Origin: Planctomycetota bacterium
GTDB taxonomy: Bacteria > Planctomycetota > Phycisphaerae > UBA1845 > PWPN01
Direction: 5' to 3'
Length of the DNA: 9,890 nt
Assembly: GCA_016209665.1 (NCBI GenBank)
Contig: JACQVT010000261.1
Span: forward strand, 1 to 9,890
Under the pieces are notes generated by a model. It ran no database searches, had not been told where the DNA came from, and saw only the letters and a list, made by a program, of their open reading frames with translations. Below, piece after piece: positions 1 through 6,847 of the stretch (position 1 is the stretch's first letter; every line of letters starts with the position of its first letter). The position numbers and the translations under genes are program-made.

Positions 1-531
1 GAACGACTCCGTCGGACTCGGGCAGTTGGGATAGTCGTTGTCGGTGGCGGTGTACTGGTTCACGTTGTTGGTGCAGTAGTACGAGGTAAACAGGGCCGTC
101 ATGTCCAACCGGTTGCCGATGTTATCGTAGTTGTAGATCCGCCGTTCGGCGATCAAGTCGTTGTTCGGATTGGACGGCGGGTACGTACCGAAGTAGCGCT
201 TCGACGTCGCCAACTCGCTGCGGTTATTATACGTCCAGACGTTGCAGCGGGCGAGAGCGCCCCAGACGGTCCCGGTATTCTCCAGGCCGATCCGCCCTTG
301 ACTCGCCGCGAACGCATGCGCGTTCATACCGGCGAAGCCGTGCGGCGTGTCAAGGATCCGCCGGCCCAGGGTGTCCAGCGTGTAGTCATACTTGGACACG
401 CTGGTGGTGCCGCTCTTGTTTTCGACGTAGTTCACCAGGTCGCGGTTCGCCTCGTAGGCCCGTTGGATGGTCGCCAAGTTGTCGTCGGAACTGGACTTGA
501 AGTAAACTATGTCGGCATCGACATCAACGCT
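1..531 (-). pseudogene. RHS/YD-repeat protein fragment, 5'-truncated
   Basis: Reading the minus strand from 531 down to 1 gives about 177 codons without a stop, running off the left edge. The translation has RHS/YD-repeat features: YEANRDLVNYVEN, then YDYTLDTLGRR, a middle stretch with TYNNRSELATSKRYFGT, then YNYDNIGNR and YCTNNVNQYTATDN. Such repeats form the beta-cocoon shell of RHS/Tc-type secreted or surface proteins. The frame is closed upstream by TAG at 532-534. The first in-frame ATG is only at 325-327 (GTG at 433-435), and the other two minus frames above 535 show no RHS-like sequence. The large N-terminal part expected of the family is therefore missing. I infer a 3' remnant left by deletion or recombination; an in-frame internal start is possible but less likely. 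The C-terminal part lies outside the window, so whether a toxin tip remains is unknown. Confidence 0.8.
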
Positions 532-712
532 CTACGTCTCTATATACTCCAGATTATTCCGGTAGGCAAACCAATCACGAAAGGAATCTGTAAAAAGCGA
601 ATGGGCCGCCAGTCCACCGGCATGGGGCAAATACCCCCTGGCTCCGTGGCGCGGTAATCGTACCCGGTTACGAGTAGACCGTCTCCAACGGCGTCGGGGT
701 CGAGGCAGGGGC

Positions 713-733
713 ACCGGCCTTCGCTTGGCCGGT
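713..733. other. Perfect hairpin between RHS remnant and exported-protein gene
   Basis: ACCGGCC (713-719) and GGCCGGT (727-733) are perfect inverted repeats separated by a 7-nt loop. No T-run follows on either strand, so this is not a textbook intrinsic terminator. It could be a transcription-end structure or simply a GC-rich palindrome. Confidence 0.35.
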
Positions 734-863
734 TCCTCCGGGCTACCGCGCCGTCGCAACTTGCCAACACTCATTGACGGTTCAGCGTTGAGGATCGTGA
801 GGCGCGGCCGTGGGGCGGCGGCGGTTGCCGGCACAAGCCCTGGGATCGTGTACCGGCGTTTCC

Positions 864-893
864 TTGACACTCCCGGCGGCTGACGGCGATGAT
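864..893 (+). promoter_or_regulatory. Candidate sigma-70-type promoter for the exported-protein gene
   Basis: A perfect TTGACA -35 box lies at 864-869. After an 18-nt spacer comes GATGAT at 888-893, matching 4 of 6 bases of the -10 consensus. Transcription would begin near 900, about 50 nt before the ATG at 951. The position supports 951 rather than an in-frame ATG at 810 as the start, because 810 would lie upstream of the promoter. Confidence 0.4.
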
Positions 894-950
894 CCAAAGC
901 AGCGGAGCCTGTGCGGGCTGGGAAACCTGTGGTCTCGGGACGATGAATAC

Positions 951-1922
951 ATGCTCAATCGCAGGGACTCAATCGGGCTGACGGGATTGGCGGTGGTCCT
1001 GCTGATGGGGGCGGGAGCGCTGGCCAAGGGCAGGCCACGGATCGATCTGGTGGAGTTCGGGCGGGTGGTCGAGCTGCCGGACGCGCCGGTCAAGATCACC
1101 ACCGCGGCGGACGAGCTGCCGCGGGGGGCGGACGGCTGGGACGCCGTCGAGCGCGAGGACGGTGAGTACACGATCGGCGTGGAATGGGACGAGCCGCGCG
1201 ACCTCAGCGAGGTCAACATCGAGTTCCGCCACGCCATCGCGAACCGCGAGAAGATCAAGGTCCAGTATTTCAAGCCGCTTGACGCCCAGGGGCTCTCCGG
1301 CCAGGCCGGCGACCGCAAGCCGTCCCAGGGCAGATGGCTGACGCCCAAGGCGGAGTGGTGGGCGGGCGACCGCGACGTATCGTTCGCGTTCGCGCCGCAG
1401 GACGAGGAGACGGCGGACGCGAGCCAGCCGGGTGTAACCTATCGGGGGACGAGCCGGCTGCGGTTTCTGTGTGGGAAAGACGAGTTGCCGCCCGTGCGAT
1501 ACTTGCGGGCGTACGGCCCCGGTGAGACGGCCACGGACACGTTCGATCTGCGGTTCGAGGCCAAGGCCCGCATCGGCCCGCCGGTCATGGTCAGGATCGT
1601 CAACGGCTACATCCTGAGTTCGGACGGCAAGACGACGATGGAGTCGGCGGTCCTGCACGAGGGGCCGGCGTGGCTGCGGATACACTATTTCCGTGACGAG
1701 GCCCCTTCGGCCAATCACACCCGCGTGATGATTAGTCCCGTCGACAAGCCCGACCAGGAGGTCACGGTGCTGCCGGCGGAGGTTGCCCGGCGGGGAACGC
1801 TGGGGGTGGCCGATTCCGGCGTGACCGTCGCGCGTCGGGGCGGCAAGGTCACGGCGACGCGGCCGGCGGATAAGGCGCCGCCGACAGACGAGCCATCCAC
1901 GCCCCCGTCCGACACGAACTGA
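951..1922 (+). CDS. Exported protein of unknown function, upstream partner of SpoIID gene
   Basis: A 323-residue protein that I do not recognise as a named family. I chose the ATG at 951 because it gives a clean signal peptide: MLNRRD, a hydrophobic core at about residues 8-22, and an A-L-A cleavage site near residue 25. Extending to the in-frame ATG at 810 only adds a low-complexity N-terminus. The SD is weak (CGGGA about 10 nt upstream). The mature part is mixed polar sequence with beta-type stretches. A segment at about 62-110 (DGWDAVEREDGEYTIGVEWD onward) resembles the opening of galactose-binding or discoidin-like jelly-roll domains, but only loosely. The last 20-25 residues are Pro/Thr/Asp-rich and probably disordered. 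There is no lipobox and no C-terminal anchor. It ends 32 bp before the SpoIID-domain gene, so co-transcription is likely. A role with the cell wall or surface glycans is an inference from that neighbour only. Confidence 0.75.
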   Translation: MLNRRDSIGLTGLAVVLLMGAGALAKGRPRIDLVEFGRVVELPDAPVKITTAADELPRGADGWDAVEREDGEYTIGVEWDEPRDLSEVNIEFRHAIANREKIKVQYFKPLDAQGLSGQAGDRKPSQGRWLTPKAEWWAGDRDVSFAFAPQDEETADASQPGVTYRGTSRLRFLCGKDELPPVRYLRAYGPGETATDTFDLRFEAKARIGPPVMVRIVNGYILSSDGKTTMESAVLHEGPAWLRIHYFRDEAPSANHTRVMISPVDKPDQEVTVLPAEVARRGTLGVADSGVTVARRGGKVTATRPADKAPPTDEPSTPPSDTN

Positions 1923-1938
1923 CTTCGCAGCTCCCCCT

Positions 1939-1948
1939 GGGGAAGGGA
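1939..1948 (+). promoter_or_regulatory. Ribosome binding site of the SpoIID-domain gene
   Basis: GGGGAAGGGA ends 6 nt before the ATG at 1955, in the 32-bp gap after the preceding stop codon. It fixes the start and indicates independent translation initiation within a probable two-gene operon. Confidence 0.7.
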
Positions 1949-1954
1949 TAACCC

Positions 1955-3421
1955 ATGACCGCTCCATGCTCGCTGGCAGAATGGCACACGGACTGCGGCC
2001 GCGAGCCGTCGATCCGCGTCGGCGTCGTGCTGCCGGCGGACGAGATGCGATCGCTGCGGATCGATCTCCCGCCGGCGCCGTATGACCTCCTTGTCGATGG
2101 ACGACCGGTGGGCCGAATGCGGGACCGTGCGGCCGAGCTTCATGTGGGCCAGCGGGGTGTGCAATGGCGAGACGACGGCGGGCAAACGGTGGCGGCGGGC
2201 GAGACGTTGCGCCTCGTTGCTGCCGCCCCTGCGCCGGTGCAGCAGGGCTCGGGCGTCCGGCTGCACGACGTGGTCACGGGTCGAGGTTTTCACTGGCAAA
2301 AGCGGGTCGGTTTCACGTTCGAGGGTGTCCTCGAGTTCCGGGCCGTGGCCGGCCGGCTGCTGGTGGTCAACGAGCTGGGTCTGGAGGATTACCTGCAGGG
2401 CGTGATCACGGCCGAGATGAGCGGCCGATGCCCGATCGAGTTCCTCAAGACCCAGTGCATCGTCGCCCGTTCGTGGGTGCTGGCCCACACCGAGCCGAAG
2501 CACACCGACCTGCCGATCGACCGCTGCAACGACGACTGCTGCCAGCGGTATCAGGGCACGACGTCCTGGAGGCCGAGCGCGGCCGAGGCGGTGATAGCCA
2601 CCCGTGGCCAGGTGGTGACGGATGCGGCCGGGCACATCATCGACGCGAACTACTCCAAGAGCTGCGGCGGCATCATCGAAGCGCCGGAGTATGTCTGGTT
2701 CACCCCCAAGACGTGCCAGCGGGCGGCGGTGGACGCCCCGGTGGATTCGCCGTGTCGACGATTTCTGCCGGTGATCGAGGACAACCTCGACGATTTCCTT
2801 GGCGGCGGCTGGCTGGCCGGCGCCGACGTCTTCTGCAGCCCCAACATCGTGCCGGACCGCGATCTGCCGCGGTATTTGGGCTCGGTGGACGAGGGCGGCG
2901 GGCATTTCCGCTGGACGGTGACCTACTCGCGCGACCAGTTCGAGAATGTGCTCCGTCGCAAGCTGGCCCGCGTGTTCGCGGAGCCTGGCGAGCCGGCGTC
3001 GGTCGAGGCGGGACGGATACTCGTGGCCGACCTGCCGCCCCGGGAGGTCGCGTGCCGCGTGCCGGCAATCGCTCGCCTGTCCGACTTGCGCGTCGTGCAG
3101 CGGGGGCCGTCGGGACGCGCCTGCGAGCTGGAGATCGAGTACGAGGACAGGGCCGGGCGCCGGTGCCGCGTCGGCATCCGCAGCGAGTACCGCATCCGCG
3201 AGGTCCTGCACGAGAAGTTCCTGTACAGCAGCGCGTTCAAGGTCTCGATCGAGCGGGGCGGCGACGGCACGCCGGCCGCCATCAGCCTGATCGGCGCGGG
3301 CTGGGGGCACGGGGCGGGCATGTGCCAGATCGGTGCGTTGGGGATGGCCGTGCGGGGTTACTCCTGCCGGGACATCCTGACGCACTACTTCGCCGGCGTC
3401 GAGATCCGAGCGCTCTATTGA
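1955..3421 (+). CDS. SpoIID/LytB-domain protein (putative peptidoglycan lytic transglycosylase)
   Basis: 488 residues. The C-terminal two thirds fit the SpoIID/LytB family, whose founding member cleaves glycan strands of peptidoglycan lacking stem peptides. Visible landmarks in order: ELGLEDYLQGVITAEMS (140-156), with E154 aligning with the proposed catalytic Glu; KTQCIVARSWVLA (165-177); CCQRYQGTTSW (195-205); ATRGQVV (215-221); NYSKSCGG (232-239, usually S-T-S-G-G); and a closing GAGWGHGAGMCQIGALGMA block (447-465) with the HG-x-GM-x-Q signature, then HYFAGVEI. The first 130 residues look like an N-terminal beta domain. Unusually, no signal peptide or membrane segment is visible, although the substrate lies outside the membrane. 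The protein is Cys-rich (C191, C195, C196, C237, C254, C267, C294, C457). H183 with C191/C195/C196 could be a zinc site of the kind described in clostridial SpoIID. Nothing nearby suggests sporulation, so a cell-wall remodelling role is likelier. The family call is firm, the substrate inferred. Confidence 0.9.
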   Translation: MTAPCSLAEWHTDCGREPSIRVGVVLPADEMRSLRIDLPPAPYDLLVDGRPVGRMRDRAAELHVGQRGVQWRDDGGQTVAAGETLRLVAAAPAPVQQGSGVRLHDVVTGRGFHWQKRVGFTFEGVLEFRAVAGRLLVVNELGLEDYLQGVITAEMSGRCPIEFLKTQCIVARSWVLAHTEPKHTDLPIDRCNDDCCQRYQGTTSWRPSAAEAVIATRGQVVTDAAGHIIDANYSKSCGGIIEAPEYVWFTPKTCQRAAVDAPVDSPCRRFLPVIEDNLDDFLGGGWLAGADVFCSPNIVPDRDLPRYLGSVDEGGGHFRWTVTYSRDQFENVLRRKLARVFAEPGEPASVEAGRILVADLPPREVACRVPAIARLSDLRVVQRGPSGRACELEIEYEDRAGRRCRVGIRSEYRIREVLHEKFLYSSAFKVSIERGGDGTPAAISLIGAGWGHGAGMCQIGALGMAVRGYSCRDILTHYFAGVEIRALY

Positions 3422-3436
3422 TGAGGGGCATCGCTG

Positions 3437-3470
3437 GCGGCAAACCCCGGCGCACGGACGTGGTTGCCGC
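3437..3470 (+). terminator. Stem-loop after the SpoIID-domain gene
   Basis: GCGGCAAACC (3437-3446) pairs with GGTTGCCGC (3462-3470): nine base pairs with one bulged A and a 15-nt loop, starting 16 nt after the stop codon. There is no T-tract, so Rho-independent termination is uncertain. It lies between convergent genes (the pilin gene ends at 3525) and may act for both. Confidence 0.4.
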
Positions 3471-3524
3471 GGGTGGACGCGCTGCCAAACGGGTCGTCAA
3501 GTGAGTGGAACGGAGTGCGGACGA

Positions 3525-3716
3525 TCAGGCGTCGGGGATCTGGCTGGCGATGGTCATGTAAATGCCGCGGAATCCGCTCCCGATCGACCGGATAATCGCC
3601 ATGGACCCCAGAACCAACACCGCGAGCATGATTGCGTACTCGCTCGCCGTTGGGCCCGACTCCTCGCGCGCGAACGTTCCGACCCTCTCTCGCCATGTGA
3701 TGGGCTCATACCTCAC
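3525..3716 (-). CDS. Flp/Fap-type (type IVb) pilin
   Basis: 63 residues, typical for the Flp pilin family, whose members are cleaved by a TadV/CpaA-type prepilin peptidase and assembled by the Tad machine. The leader (1-21) ends in EESG. Cleavage after G21 gives a mature chain beginning P-T-A-S-E-Y, with the conserved Glu at +5 (E26) followed by Tyr, and then one hydrophobic helix (about 28-43). The mature pilin would be 42 residues. The start is GTG at 3714-3716: an in-frame TGA lies two codons upstream, and no ATG occurs before the internal one inside the helix. A GGGGGAAAGG stretch about 10 nt upstream serves as SD. No tad, cpa or rcp gene lies in the window, so assembly must depend on genes elsewhere. 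Pro at +1 of the mature pilin is slightly unusual (Ala, Thr or Val being common). The alternative is a pseudopilin or minor pilin. Confidence 0.85.
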   Translation of the reverse strand: MRYEPITWRERVGTFAREESGPTASEYAIMLAVLVLGSMAIIRSIGSGFRGIYMTIASQIPDA

Positions 3717-3741
3717 AAGTCACGCACCTTTCCCCCTGTGG

Positions 3742-3759
3742 CAACGGAACGTGCCGTTG
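3742..3759 (-). promoter_or_regulatory. Inverted repeat upstream of the Flp pilin
   Basis: CAACGG (3742-3747) and CCGTTG (3754-3759) form a perfect 6-bp inverted repeat with a 6-nt loop, 26-43 nt upstream of the GTG start. It may be an operator or a 5'-UTR hairpin. On the minus strand the same stretch contains GGCACG and TTGC, resembling a sigma-54 promoter, but with one extra nucleotide between the elements. Confidence 0.3.
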
Positions 3760-3889
3760 GACTGGGTAAACCCTACGATTTGAATCGACCGCGGGCAAAC
3801 GCTCTTGGGCCGGGTTCGCGATGGTCCGGCAGGAAACGGGCGGCCAGGGATTACCGGTCCTTCAGCCGGGTCGACGCCGGGGCGGAGGG

Positions 3890-3924
3890 GATGAGAGATA
3901 AGGGATGAGGGCTGAGAGATGCGG
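3890..3924 (+). repeat. Heptanucleotide tandem repeat tract, GATGAGG type
   Basis: Five consecutive 7-nt units: GATGAGA, GATAAGG, GATGAGG, GCTGAGA and GATGCGG. The 7-nt phase is exact while individual bases vary. It is intergenic, upstream of the DUF72 gene. A diverged tract of the same kind occurs at 4768-4788. Confidence 0.75.
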
Positions 3925-3947
3925 AAGGGGGGGTTGGCTTCGGGCGT

Positions 3948-3982
3948 GTAGCTGGTAGGCTGTAGTTCGTGGTCTGTGGTCT
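3948..3982 (+). repeat. Heptanucleotide tandem repeat tract, GTGGTCT type
   Basis: Five consecutive 7-nt units: GTAGCTG, GTAGGCT, GTAGTTC, GTGGTCT and GTGGTCT. This is a different sequence type from the tract at 3890-3924 but has the same period. It ends 6 nt before the SD (3988-3996) of the DUF72 gene, so it lies in the promoter or 5'-UTR of that gene. Confidence 0.75.
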
Positions 3983-4003
3983 ATTGCAGGTGGGGGCCGA
4001 ACC

Positions 4004-4756
4004 ATGTCGGCCGGCAGGTGCTATATTGGGACCAGCGGGTGGAGCTACCCCCACTGGGGCAAAGGCCGGTTCTATCCCCGGGGCACCAAGCCGGGCGATT
4101 ACCTCGCCTACTACTCGCGGGAGTTCGGCACCGTCGAGATCAATGCCTCGTTCTATCAGCCGCCCAGGCCGGAGATGATCGACCGCTGGCGCGAGGCCAC
4201 CGGCAGCCGGTTCCTTTTTGCGATCAAGCTTTGGCGGCGGATCACCCATGAGCGGAAGCTCGCCGATTGTGAACAGGAGCTGCGTGACTTCCTGTCGCGG
4301 GTGGAGGCGTTCGGCCCCAAGCGGGGGCCACTGTTGATTCAGTTGCCGCCGTCGCTGCACCGCGACGACGAGCGACTCGATGGATTCTTGAACGCTTTCA
4401 AGGCGGTCGGCGGCAAGGCCCGATGGCGCTTCGCCGTCGAGTTCCGGCACCCGAGCTGGCTGGCGACCCCGGTCTACGCATTGCTGGACGGACACGGAGC
4501 GGCCTGCGTGTTGGCTGACCTGGCTCGATGCCCCATCGTCGAGCCGAACGATTCGCCTTTCTTCTACGTCCGCCGCCACGGCCCGGGCGGTGCTTACCGC
4601 GGCTGCTATTCGGCCGACCACCTCGCCGCCGATGCCGACCGCATCCGCGCGTGGTTGCAGTCGGGCAGGGACGTGTACGTCTACTTCAACAACGACATCG
4701 AGGGCCACGCCATCGACAACGCCCGACAGTTGCGCGAACGGGTGGCCCGCTCGTGA
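4004..4756 (+). CDS. DUF72 (YecE-like) TIM-barrel protein
   Basis: 250 residues, the usual full length for the DUF72/YecE family, which is widespread in bacteria and archaea and predicted to be a TIM barrel; its biochemical role is not established. Family landmarks are all present: YIGTSGWSYPHW (7-18), FGTVEINASFYQPP (41-54), FLFAIKLWRRITH (70-82), AVEFRHPSW (144-152), YVRRHG (188-193), then CYSADHL and VYVYFNNDIEGHAIDNA (224-240). The last carries the typical YFNN-D and A-x-x-NA pattern. No signal peptide is seen, so it is probably cytoplasmic. A good SD (AGGTGGGGG, 3988-3996) supports the ATG at 4004. It stands alone, with a heptamer repeat immediately upstream and others downstream. It appears intact. 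Family confidence is high; no function can be assigned. Confidence 0.95.
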   Translation: MSAGRCYIGTSGWSYPHWGKGRFYPRGTKPGDYLAYYSREFGTVEINASFYQPPRPEMIDRWREATGSRFLFAIKLWRRITHERKLADCEQELRDFLSRVEAFGPKRGPLLIQLPPSLHRDDERLDGFLNAFKAVGGKARWRFAVEFRHPSWLATPVYALLDGHGAACVLADLARCPIVEPNDSPFFYVRRHGPGGAYRGCYSADHLAADADRIRAWLQSGRDVYVYFNNDIEGHAIDNARQLRERVARS

Positions 4757-4767
4757 CGCGATACCTG

Positions 4768-4788
4768 GATGAAGGCATGAGGGATAAG
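4768..4788 (+). repeat. Short heptanucleotide repeat tract, GATGAGG-like
   Basis: Three 7-nt units (GATGAAG, GCATGAG, GGATAAG) followed by an out-of-phase AGGATGAGG. It begins 11 nt after the DUF72 stop codon. It is the same sequence type as 3890-3924, so a similar element flanks the DUF72 gene on both sides. Confidence 0.55.
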
Positions 4789-4817
4789 CAGGATGAGGGG
4801 GGAAGCGATGGGATACC

Positions 4818-4936
4818 AGGGGACATCACTCATTTCCCTTCAATTCATCCAAGGTGGTTCATCGGTCTTGTGGTCCGGTCGTCGATAATCAGTGATGTCC
4901 CCTTTTTCTGCGCCGATAATCAGTGATGTCCCCTTT
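4818..4936. repeat. Palindromic/direct repeat cluster based on AGTGATGTCCCC
   Basis: One copy of AGGGGACATCACT (4818-4830) faces two copies of its exact reverse complement (4891-4903 and 4922-4934). The two direct copies are part of identical 23-nt blocks (4883-4905 and 4914-4936) spaced 31 nt apart. The outer and first inner arms can form a 13-bp perfect stem around a 60-nt loop, and the first inner arm is followed by five Ts. The cluster lies between the convergent DUF72 and radical SAM genes. It may be a terminator or a remnant of a mobile or REP-like element; no transposase is present. Confidence 0.7.
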
Positions 4937-4950
4937 CCGTGCGTTTCAGA

Positions 4951-6741
4951 TCAGCGGGCGGGGGAAATCGGTAAGGAGCGAGATGTCGCGTTGCTCTGCG
5001 CCGCGTGGTCCGGTGTGACCAGGTGCAGCTTGTTCTCGCCGCGCTCCCGTCGTTGCCGGGCGTGTTGATTGCTCTTCGGCAGGGTCCAAGCGGCCCAAGA
5101 GCCGACGGCGGAGTCCGTCTCGGCGGTTGGTCGCGACACGGCGGGCCTCTTCAGCTCGGCGGCCATATTGTTGCGAGGCAGCGTGACCTCGTCTTCGGGA
5201 TGGATTTCCTCGTAGCGGGGTCTTCGTCGGAGGTACTTGAGCGGCCGGACGAACGGCTGATAGATCAGATTCTTGTACAATTTCCTCAGGACCGTATAGG
5301 TTGCGAAGGCGACCGGCATGAAGGCCCGGCGGTCGATGCAGCGCCGGACCCAACGATGGGTCGCCCAATCGATGAGCCGGTGACACAGCCAGCGAGGAAC
5401 ACCGACATTGCGCAGATGCAGGACGACGCGGAGCCAGGTCGACAGGTAATCATGCTTAGCGAACTGCAACCGCCCCGTGTACATGTAGTTGTAGGCGTAC
5501 TCATCCCGGGTGCCGATCAGACCGTCTTGGCGGGCGCGCTCATACAGGGGCGTTCCCGGATAGAACATGAGGGGGAAGATGCGCAGGATCGCCGGACCTC
5601 GATGGTGTGATGCGGCGAACCGCATCGTCTCAATGACGTTCGCCTCGGGCTCGTAGGGGTTGCTGACGATGTAATGGTACTCCGCCTTGATCCGGTAACG
5701 GTGAAAGAGATCGATGCCTTTGACGATGTCCTCGATCTTGGTCGGCCGCTTGTAGATGTTCTTGAGCGTGTCGCGACTGCCGCTCTGGATGCCCATGCTG
5801 ATCAGGGCGATGGGCACCCGGGTGAGGGACGCCACTTTTTTCTCCGTGATGGTGATGGGAAACGCGTCCAGCTCCAACGGGAGGTTGACGCGGTCCCCGT
5901 ACTTCATCGCGAAATCCGCGATGTTCTCCTCACTGCGGACGAAGAAGAGGTCGTCCACGATGTTGACCGCCTCGATCGTCGGAAAGCAGGCCCGGGCTTT
6001 CTCGATTTCCTGAATGATGTTCTCGTTGGACCTTTGGCGCACCCAGGACCCCTTCCCTTTGTAGACCTTCAAGAGGGCGGCGTTGTTGCAGAACGTGCAG
6101 GGATAGGGGCAGCCCCGGGTGGTCTCGACCCGGAAACGGTGGAGCGTGCCGCGCAGGTTGTCCGGCCGGGCGGGCACCAGCTCGCCTTTCTCGATCACCC
6201 AGTGGGTTTCGAGTTCATAGTCGGGGAAAGGATAGTCGTCCAGGCCCTGCTCCAGCGTCTGGACGGGATTGTGAATGGTTCGGCGGTTGCCAAAGGCCCC
6301 GTCGGCCCGGAACGAGTAGCTGCCCACGCCGGTGGGGTCTCGTCCGGCCTCCAAACGCTCAGCCAGTTCGAGCGTGGGTCCTTCCCCCTCCCCAACACAA
6401 ATCGCATCCGCTATCTGGAGCGACTCGTCGGGGGCGACCGTCGGATGGGTGCCTCCCCAGACGATCGGAACCCCGAGGCCGGCCGCACGGAGGGCGTCGG
6501 TCAGCACGCAGGCGCGATGAAAGGTGTTGGTCATCAGGCTCATGCCGACCAAGTCTGCGGTCCGACACCGCTCGATGAAGGCGTTGGTCGCCGCTGCTCC
6601 AAAGTCGGCTTTGGCCGTGTCCCGCGCGGAGGACATGAAGATCATTTCCACAGCATGACCCGCGCATTTCAAATACGACGAGACAAATCGCAAGCCCAGT
6701 GCGATCGGGTGGGTATAGGTCGAGACGAGGACGATTTTCAT
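4951..6741 (-). CDS. B12-binding-type radical SAM protein, substrate unknown
   Basis: 596 residues. The N-terminal part (1-125) has the Rossmann-like fold of cobalamin-binding radical SAM enzymes: MKIVLVSTYTHPIALGLRFV at the start, SYLKCAGHAVEMI, then VWGGTHPTV (94-102) and ADAICVGEGE (111-120). The radical SAM core follows, with the cluster motif C211-x3-C215-x2-C218 in TTRGCPYPCTFC (207-218), which binds a [4Fe-4S] cluster and SAM. Later core features include VNIVDDLFF (259-267), ISMGIQSGSRDTL (314-326) and YPGTPLYERA (394-403). No D-x-H-x-x-G motif is seen in the N-terminal domain, so cobalamin, if bound, would probably be base-off without that His ligand, as in other B12-radical SAM subfamilies. 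The C-terminus is basic (Trp/Arg-rich, 425-510) with about 75 probably disordered residues at the end. SD AAGGAGA (6749-6755) fixes the start. It is monocistronic here, so neither a methylation nor a rearrangement substrate can be deduced. Confidence 0.9.
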   Translation of the reverse strand: MKIVLVSTYTHPIALGLRFVSSYLKCAGHAVEMIFMSSARDTAKADFGAAATNAFIERCRTADLVGMSLMTNTFHRACVLTDALRAAGLGVPIVWGGTHPTVAPDESLQIADAICVGEGEGPTLELAERLEAGRDPTGVGSYSFRADGAFGNRRTIHNPVQTLEQGLDDYPFPDYELETHWVIEKGELVPARPDNLRGTLHRFRVETTRGCPYPCTFCNNAALLKVYKGKGSWVRQRSNENIIQEIEKARACFPTIEAVNIVDDLFFVRSEENIADFAMKYGDRVNLPLELDAFPITITEKKVASLTRVPIALISMGIQSGSRDTLKNIYKRPTKIEDIVKGIDLFHRYRIKAEYHYIVSNPYEPEANVIETMRFAASHHRGPAILRIFPLMFYPGTPLYERARQDGLIGTRDEYAYNYMYTGRLQFAKHDYLSTWLRVVLHLRNVGVPRWLCHRLIDWATHRWVRRCIDRRAFMPVAFATYTVLRKLYKNLIYQPFVRPLKYLRRRPRYEEIHPEDEVTLPRNNMAAELKRPAVSRPTAETDSAVGSWAAWTLPKSNQHARQRRERGENKLHLVTPDHAAQSNATSRSLPISPAR

Positions 6742-6748
6742 ACGGACA

Positions 6749-6755
6749 TCTCCTT
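6749..6755 (-). promoter_or_regulatory. Ribosome binding site of the radical SAM gene
   Basis: AAGGAGA on the minus strand, 7 nt before the ATG at 6741: a strong SD that fixes the start. Confidence 0.75.
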
Positions 6756-6847
6756 ACCGGCCTCCTCCACCGGGTGGCGGTTGAGGGGCTTCGGGCGGAT
6801 GGGATTCAGCTTTCGGAGACGACCTGAACACTCGGTCAGGGCTGCTT

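Larger units (their letters stand above)
535..950. other. Intergenic stretch without a convincing gene
   Basis: About 416 bases between the truncated RHS remnant and the exported-protein gene. The frames open across it give low-complexity Arg/Pro/Ala-rich translations with no recognisable family. The part next to the RHS stop (about 541-600) is clearly more AT-rich than its surroundings, which fits a rearrangement junction. It also holds a perfect hairpin (713-733) and a candidate promoter (864-893), both listed separately. Confidence 0.5.

Noticed and set aside
618..680. Possible c-di-GMP-I riboswitch, from GGGGCAAA and a CGTA/TACG stem
   Set aside because: The central conserved GACGCAAAGCC-type segment and the tetraloop stem are missing, and the next plus-strand gene starts about 270 nt away behind its own promoter.
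532..897. 121-codon minus-strand ORF in frame with the RHS remnant
   Set aside because: Arg/Pro-rich translation typical of a GC-rich shadow, no RHS or other motif, weak start context; only its stop codon is relevant.
3421..3504. 27-codon ORF starting in a TGATG overlap with the SpoIID stop codon
   Set aside because: No separate SD, basic low-complexity sequence, and it spans the stem-loop at 3437-3470; most likely chance.
2164..3504. 446-codon ORF in another frame across the SpoIID gene
   Set aside because: Arg/Gly-rich out-of-frame translation; the SpoIID frame carries all the family motifs.
3741..3755. Sigma-54 promoter upstream of the Flp pilin
   Set aside because: GGCACG and TTGC are present on the minus strand, but the GG-to-GC spacing is 11 nt rather than the strict 10.
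3774..3790. tRNA T-arm-like sequence around TTTGAATCG
   Set aside because: No acceptor, anticodon or D-arm can be built around it; it is a short palindrome.
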